64,000 nucleotides of DNA, taken from contig CM053274.1 of assembly GCA_028583415.1 (NCBI GenBank), positions 87,807,902-87,871,901 on the forward strand. Reading direction: 5' to 3'. The notes beneath the pieces are model-generated. The model did no database searches, had not been told where the DNA came from, and saw nothing but the letters and a program-made list of their open reading frames with translations. This document shows, in pieces, positions 61,001-64,000 of this stretch (positions are counted from its first letter, which is position 1; every line of letters begins with the position of its first letter). The DNA is from Protea cynaroides. Lineage: Eukaryota; Streptophyta; Magnoliopsida; Proteales; Proteaceae. The position numbers and the translations under genes were made by a program.

Positions 61001-62722
61001 CCTCATCCCAATCTAACTCAGTTTTCTTAATGGATGCACAGTGCTGGACTGCTGAAGCTGGCAGAGATGGGTTATTGTGGCACAACTAGGTATCAGATAC
61101 AGAAGAAACTGTGATATTTTTTCCTATATTCAAATTCATTTAGTAAGCAAAGATTTATAACTTGCAGGTTTAAATTATTCTGGCCTCCACTGTTGTGTCT
61201 TTTGCTGTTAATATTTCAATATTTCAGTTCTTGAAAATGTGCTTTGTTTTGCTGAAGAATTGAAGATGGTATGGTTGGAGGATGTCTTGAACAGAATAGA
61301 ATAAAATGAAAAGTGAAGTAGAGAGATAGGAAGGGGACTATACTATGCCAACTTGTTCCTTCGTAATTTACTGGGAAATTGAATTTTCCACAATTTTTTT
61401 TATTTTTTTATAATTTGTACCACTTTCTTGGGGAAAGTTTTACCATGGGGACCACATATTTTCCAGATTTTGCCCTGAAATATTTACAGTCAATATGACC
61501 ATACAATCTTCCCTCGTAAAATATTCAATATCTTGAGAGCAATCTTTGTTGCCTTCGATGGATACTTATGGCCTATCTATTTATGGAACCATGTTCATTT
61601 ATGGTTCTCACAACCGTATGATAGGAACTGAATAATTCAAATTTGGTGATAGCAGTATTTTATGTAATTATTTTAAATTATTTTCCCATGTAAAATAAAT
61701 GGCAAACAAGTGTTGGAAATCCTACAATGACATTTTATATCACATTTTACCTCCTAAAAACAAGAAATTGTAAATTGTTAAAATGATATACATGATACAC
61801 AAAACATGAATGTCAATGTTTCCAGTAATTTTTAACTTTAAGAGAAATTGAGCAAACAAATGCATCAACAACAACAACAACAACAACAACAACAAAGCCT
61901 TATCCCAGTTAAATGGGATCAGCTTCATGGATTCTTGTCCTCCAATCAGCTCTATTCGATGTCATCCATCAAAACAAGACTAAAACTATGCATGTCTTTC
62001 CTTAACACCTCCTTCGAATCATCTTAGGTCTGCTCCTAGCTCTTTTAGATCTTTCAGTCTGAATCAAATTACTCTTCCGTATTGGAGCATCTAACGGCTT
62101 CCGTTAAATATAGCCATACCATCTCAAACGACTTTCTCGTAGCTTATCATGTATCGGCGTTACTCCCAAATTAGCTCTAAACAAATGCATCTTGCTAATG
62201 AAATAAAGACTCCAGTGCATCTCTGGGTGATATGGTTCTTAGACTCAGATTCGGTGTTGTAAGCGGTGGAGTTGAATGTTGTTACTGGCATTTGAAGGAA
62301 TGTGAAGTATTGTAAGTGTAGTGGAAGATATAGGATTAGAGTTACAAATCCTATTTGCTACTATAAAGGCAGATAATTTAATCCTTGTAAAGCTGTGCAT
62401 AGACTCAACCATGGAAAGATGCACTAAAGTGGCCCTAGAAGATATACAAGAAAATAGATTACTAAGTAGACATGCCCCTGCATCCTAACTCTTTTTGCTT
62501 TCTCTAATGAATTCTTTACTTAGTCAAAAAAGAAAAACCAGATTGACAGTTTTTCCCTTTGTTAACCTGTTGCAGTTATTTTATAAAGCTTTTTCTGGAA
62601 AAGAAGTATGCATTGCCCTATCGTGTACTTGATGCCGTTGTCACTCATTTTATGAGATTTCTCAATGACACAAGGATCATGCCTGTGATATGGCACCAGT
62701 CACTTCTTACATTTGTGCAAAG
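57577..62722 (+). CDS. Bystin (ENP1 homologue), 3' end outside window
   Basis: A nucleolar/nuclear factor for 18S rRNA processing and export of 40S precursors. Visible exons: 57577-57687, 57759-57974, 58088-58214, 59414-59465, 59592-59919, 60688-60767, 61042-61089, 62576-62722. They give 369 residues plus two bases of the next codon, against about 440 in the family, so the last exon or exons lie past 64000. The Lys/Arg-rich N terminus (TKRSR..KKRSRAPKQ) is NLS-like. A Gln/Glu-rich acidic part (about 85-125) follows, then the bystin domain: LADLILNKIKEK, KLLSRYTTGK.PKAFKHIPS, LYLTEPENWSPNAVYQATRIF, AQRFYKLVLFPR, ALKKSLYKPAAFFKGILFPLCESGTCTLREA and EKKYALPYRVLDAVV.HF. The frame is open back to an ATG at 57400, but MTKRSR matches the usual start. 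All introns are GT-AG. Confidence 0.96.
57993..58022. repeat. CT microsatellite in bystin intron 2
   Basis: About 15 CT repeats a few bases after the exon 2 donor. Confidence 0.88.
58651..58911 (+). repeat. Recent tandem duplication in bystin intron 3
   Basis: Two copies of a 132-base unit (58651-58782 and 58783-58911) differ at only a few positions. The unit starts AGCTTGGTAT and includes GGTTATATGGAGTTGAGCTA. High identity implies a young duplication or an assembly feature. Confidence 0.92.
59927..60004 (+). repeat. Short tandem repeat after bystin exon 5
   Basis: Two diverged copies of a unit of about 38 bases carrying AACTTGTTAC and GGTTCACTACTGTT. It begins within ten bases of the intron 5 donor. 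Confidence 0.8.
61854..62191 (-). mobile_element. 5'-truncated RTE-type LINE with 13-bp TSD
   Basis: A 312-base insertion (61867-62178) between exact 13-base duplications AAACAAATGCATC (61854-61866 and 62179-62191). On the minus strand it ends in a (GTT)n tail, the hallmark of plant RTE LINEs and their dependent SINEs. The plus strand reads (AAC)n then AAAGCCTTATCCCAG. It is homologous to 30618-32165 and 39098-39542 and lies antisense in intron 7 of bystin. Confidence 0.9.
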
Positions 62723-63111
62723 GTAGGCCTTATTCTACATTTTCTTTTTGGGGTAAACCATTTCTCTTTGTTTTTTATCTAGGCATTTCTGTTTTACTTG
62801 GGAAATGCAACCTAAAAATTGGCTGCTCACATTGATCTCCTCCACCCCTTGCCTGGGCGCCAGGGGAGAAAGAGAGAAGGAGGGGGGTCAACACCTCTAT
62901 GTCTTTCTCAACAAACACATTCACATTCAAAGGTAGTCAGAGACGTCCATGTGCCCACAGCTGGCCAACCAGTTCATGTTTTGCATTCTACAAAGCCACA
63001 GGAGGTTGACCTCATCACGCCAACAGAACTAATACTTGACTTCTCATAAATGCTAGTGTATGGAAGTTGGATGAGGAACAAGCATGCTCAAAATCTAACT
63101 TTCTCCCTGAT

Positions 63112-64000
63112 GCGGGATCCCGGGTTGAGAAAACCCTAATTAATCCGCTAATGGGCCCAACCAAATAACATGGAAGCTTGGTTCAACAAACAGTGGCAGA
63201 ATTGTAAATAAACTCAAAACTCAACCAGTAGTGGCAATTCTGTAAATAATCAGAAGTTTCTAATAACTTGAAGAAACCAAACAAGGCCTTAGGACTGATT
63301 TGGAATTAGACTTAAAAAATGGGGTTAAACTTGAAAAACCAGAATAAAGTAATAAAAAAACAGAAACGTGACCTATAGGTTATCTTCAACCTTTAGCAAA
63401 CCAGAACCAGCGGAACATAGGCAGATCTGGAGTGAGAGAACTCACTCAACTTAGTCCCGTTCGTTCTGAAATTTCAGGGAGGAGATCCTTACAGCCATAC
63501 CTCAATTAAGCAATGAACAAAAGGTTGGAAAATCAAACATTGTGACGACAGTATTTCCTGCAAACAGAACCTGGCGGTAGACTTAAAAACCAGGTTAGTT
63601 TTTGGTTTGTATCTCACAACAGGAAGGGAGTTTGGATGTGAGATTCCAGGGTTTGATTCGCTTGAGGGTAGACTTCTTACAGCCAGAATATGGAGGAGAA
63701 AAGAGAAGAGATGAGAGGAATCGATGGGTTTTATTGGAGCTGGGTTTACCGCCCAGAACAGGGGAGGTTAGGAAGAAGGAAGGGGAAACAGAGAGAGAGG
63801 GAGAGGAAGAGAAGAAGGGGAAGAAAGGAAGACAGATCTGGTTGGGTCTGTCAGCACAGAGACGAAATAGAGAGAGAGGAGAGAAAGAGAAAGAGAAGAG
63901 CAATTCAGCATCCACTCACGAGACAAACTCCAAGTTATTCATAAATTTCTTCTTCAATTCTATTCTTCGAATCTTCACTACTGAAAATAAAACCTAATAC
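63112..64000. mobile_element. Possible LTR or other repeat running off the right edge
   Basis: From about TGATGCGGGATCCCGGG onward the bystin intron changes character. A GA-rich tract (63760-63900) and then an AT-rich 'TTATTCATAAATTTCTTC' stretch follow in the same order as in the solo LTR-like insert at 30741-32013. The frames here are purine-repeat artefacts. Without the right end the call is tentative. Confidence 0.3.

Noticed and set aside
62819..63049. Candidate terminal exon of bystin
   Set aside because: The frame does not continue the bystin sequence (a YKN/LT-type continuation is expected) and lacks a suitable in-phase acceptor. The last exon must lie beyond the window.
63602..63997. 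131-residue Arg/Glu/Lys-rich frame at the right edge
   Set aside because: It arises from a GA-rich tract within the bystin intron and shows no family resemblance. It is probably part of a repeat.

Overview
This is 64 kb of nuclear DNA from a flowering plant, probably a woody dicot or other non-grass, though the exact lineage cannot be fixed from the sequence. The evidence is five plant genes with GT-AG introns, two of them nuclear genes for plastid proteins, set in AT-rich DNA crowded with plant transposon debris (LTR elements, a TRIM, RTE and L1 LINEs, SINEs, MULE-type MITEs, a CACTA end). All five genes are on the + strand. They are unrelated single genes, not an operon or a cluster.

Layout. 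1-1.7 kb: a single-exon VQ-motif regulator with its TATA box. 1.7-23.7 kb: a gene-poor stretch. Its core is a diverged tandem duplication (copy A about 6.66-15.25 kb, copy B about 15.25-17.99 kb). Copy A was inflated by a non-autonomous LTR retrotransposon and several Mutator-like elements that copy B lacks. 24.1-33.5 kb: an eight-exon MGDG synthase gene whose introns hold a minisatellite, a copia remnant, two solo LTRs and a LINE. 33.5-37.8 kb: repeats only. 37.8-45.0 kb: an eight-exon EamA/SLC35F-type transporter with a MITE nested in a LINE in intron 1. 46.5-50.5 kb: a three-exon gene for plastid ribosomal protein bL35. 50.5-57.3 kb: transposon mosaic (CACTA remnant with L1 insertion, two adjacent MULE-like elements, an intact TRIM, a GGT-rich foldback element). 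57.6 kb to beyond the right edge: bystin/ENP1, with eight exons visible and the 3' end outside the window.

Function. MGDG synthase (thylakoid galactolipid) and PRPL35 (plastid translation) both serve chloroplast biogenesis. Bystin serves cytosolic 40S ribosome assembly. The transporter and the VQ protein are unrelated to these. I found no hidden multi-gene system. The most informative features are the nested, TSD-dated transposon insertions and several small inverted-repeat families. Coding exons were set by reading frame continuity across GT-AG junctions and agreement with remembered family sequence. Transposon boundaries were found by eye from terminal repeats and target-site duplications.
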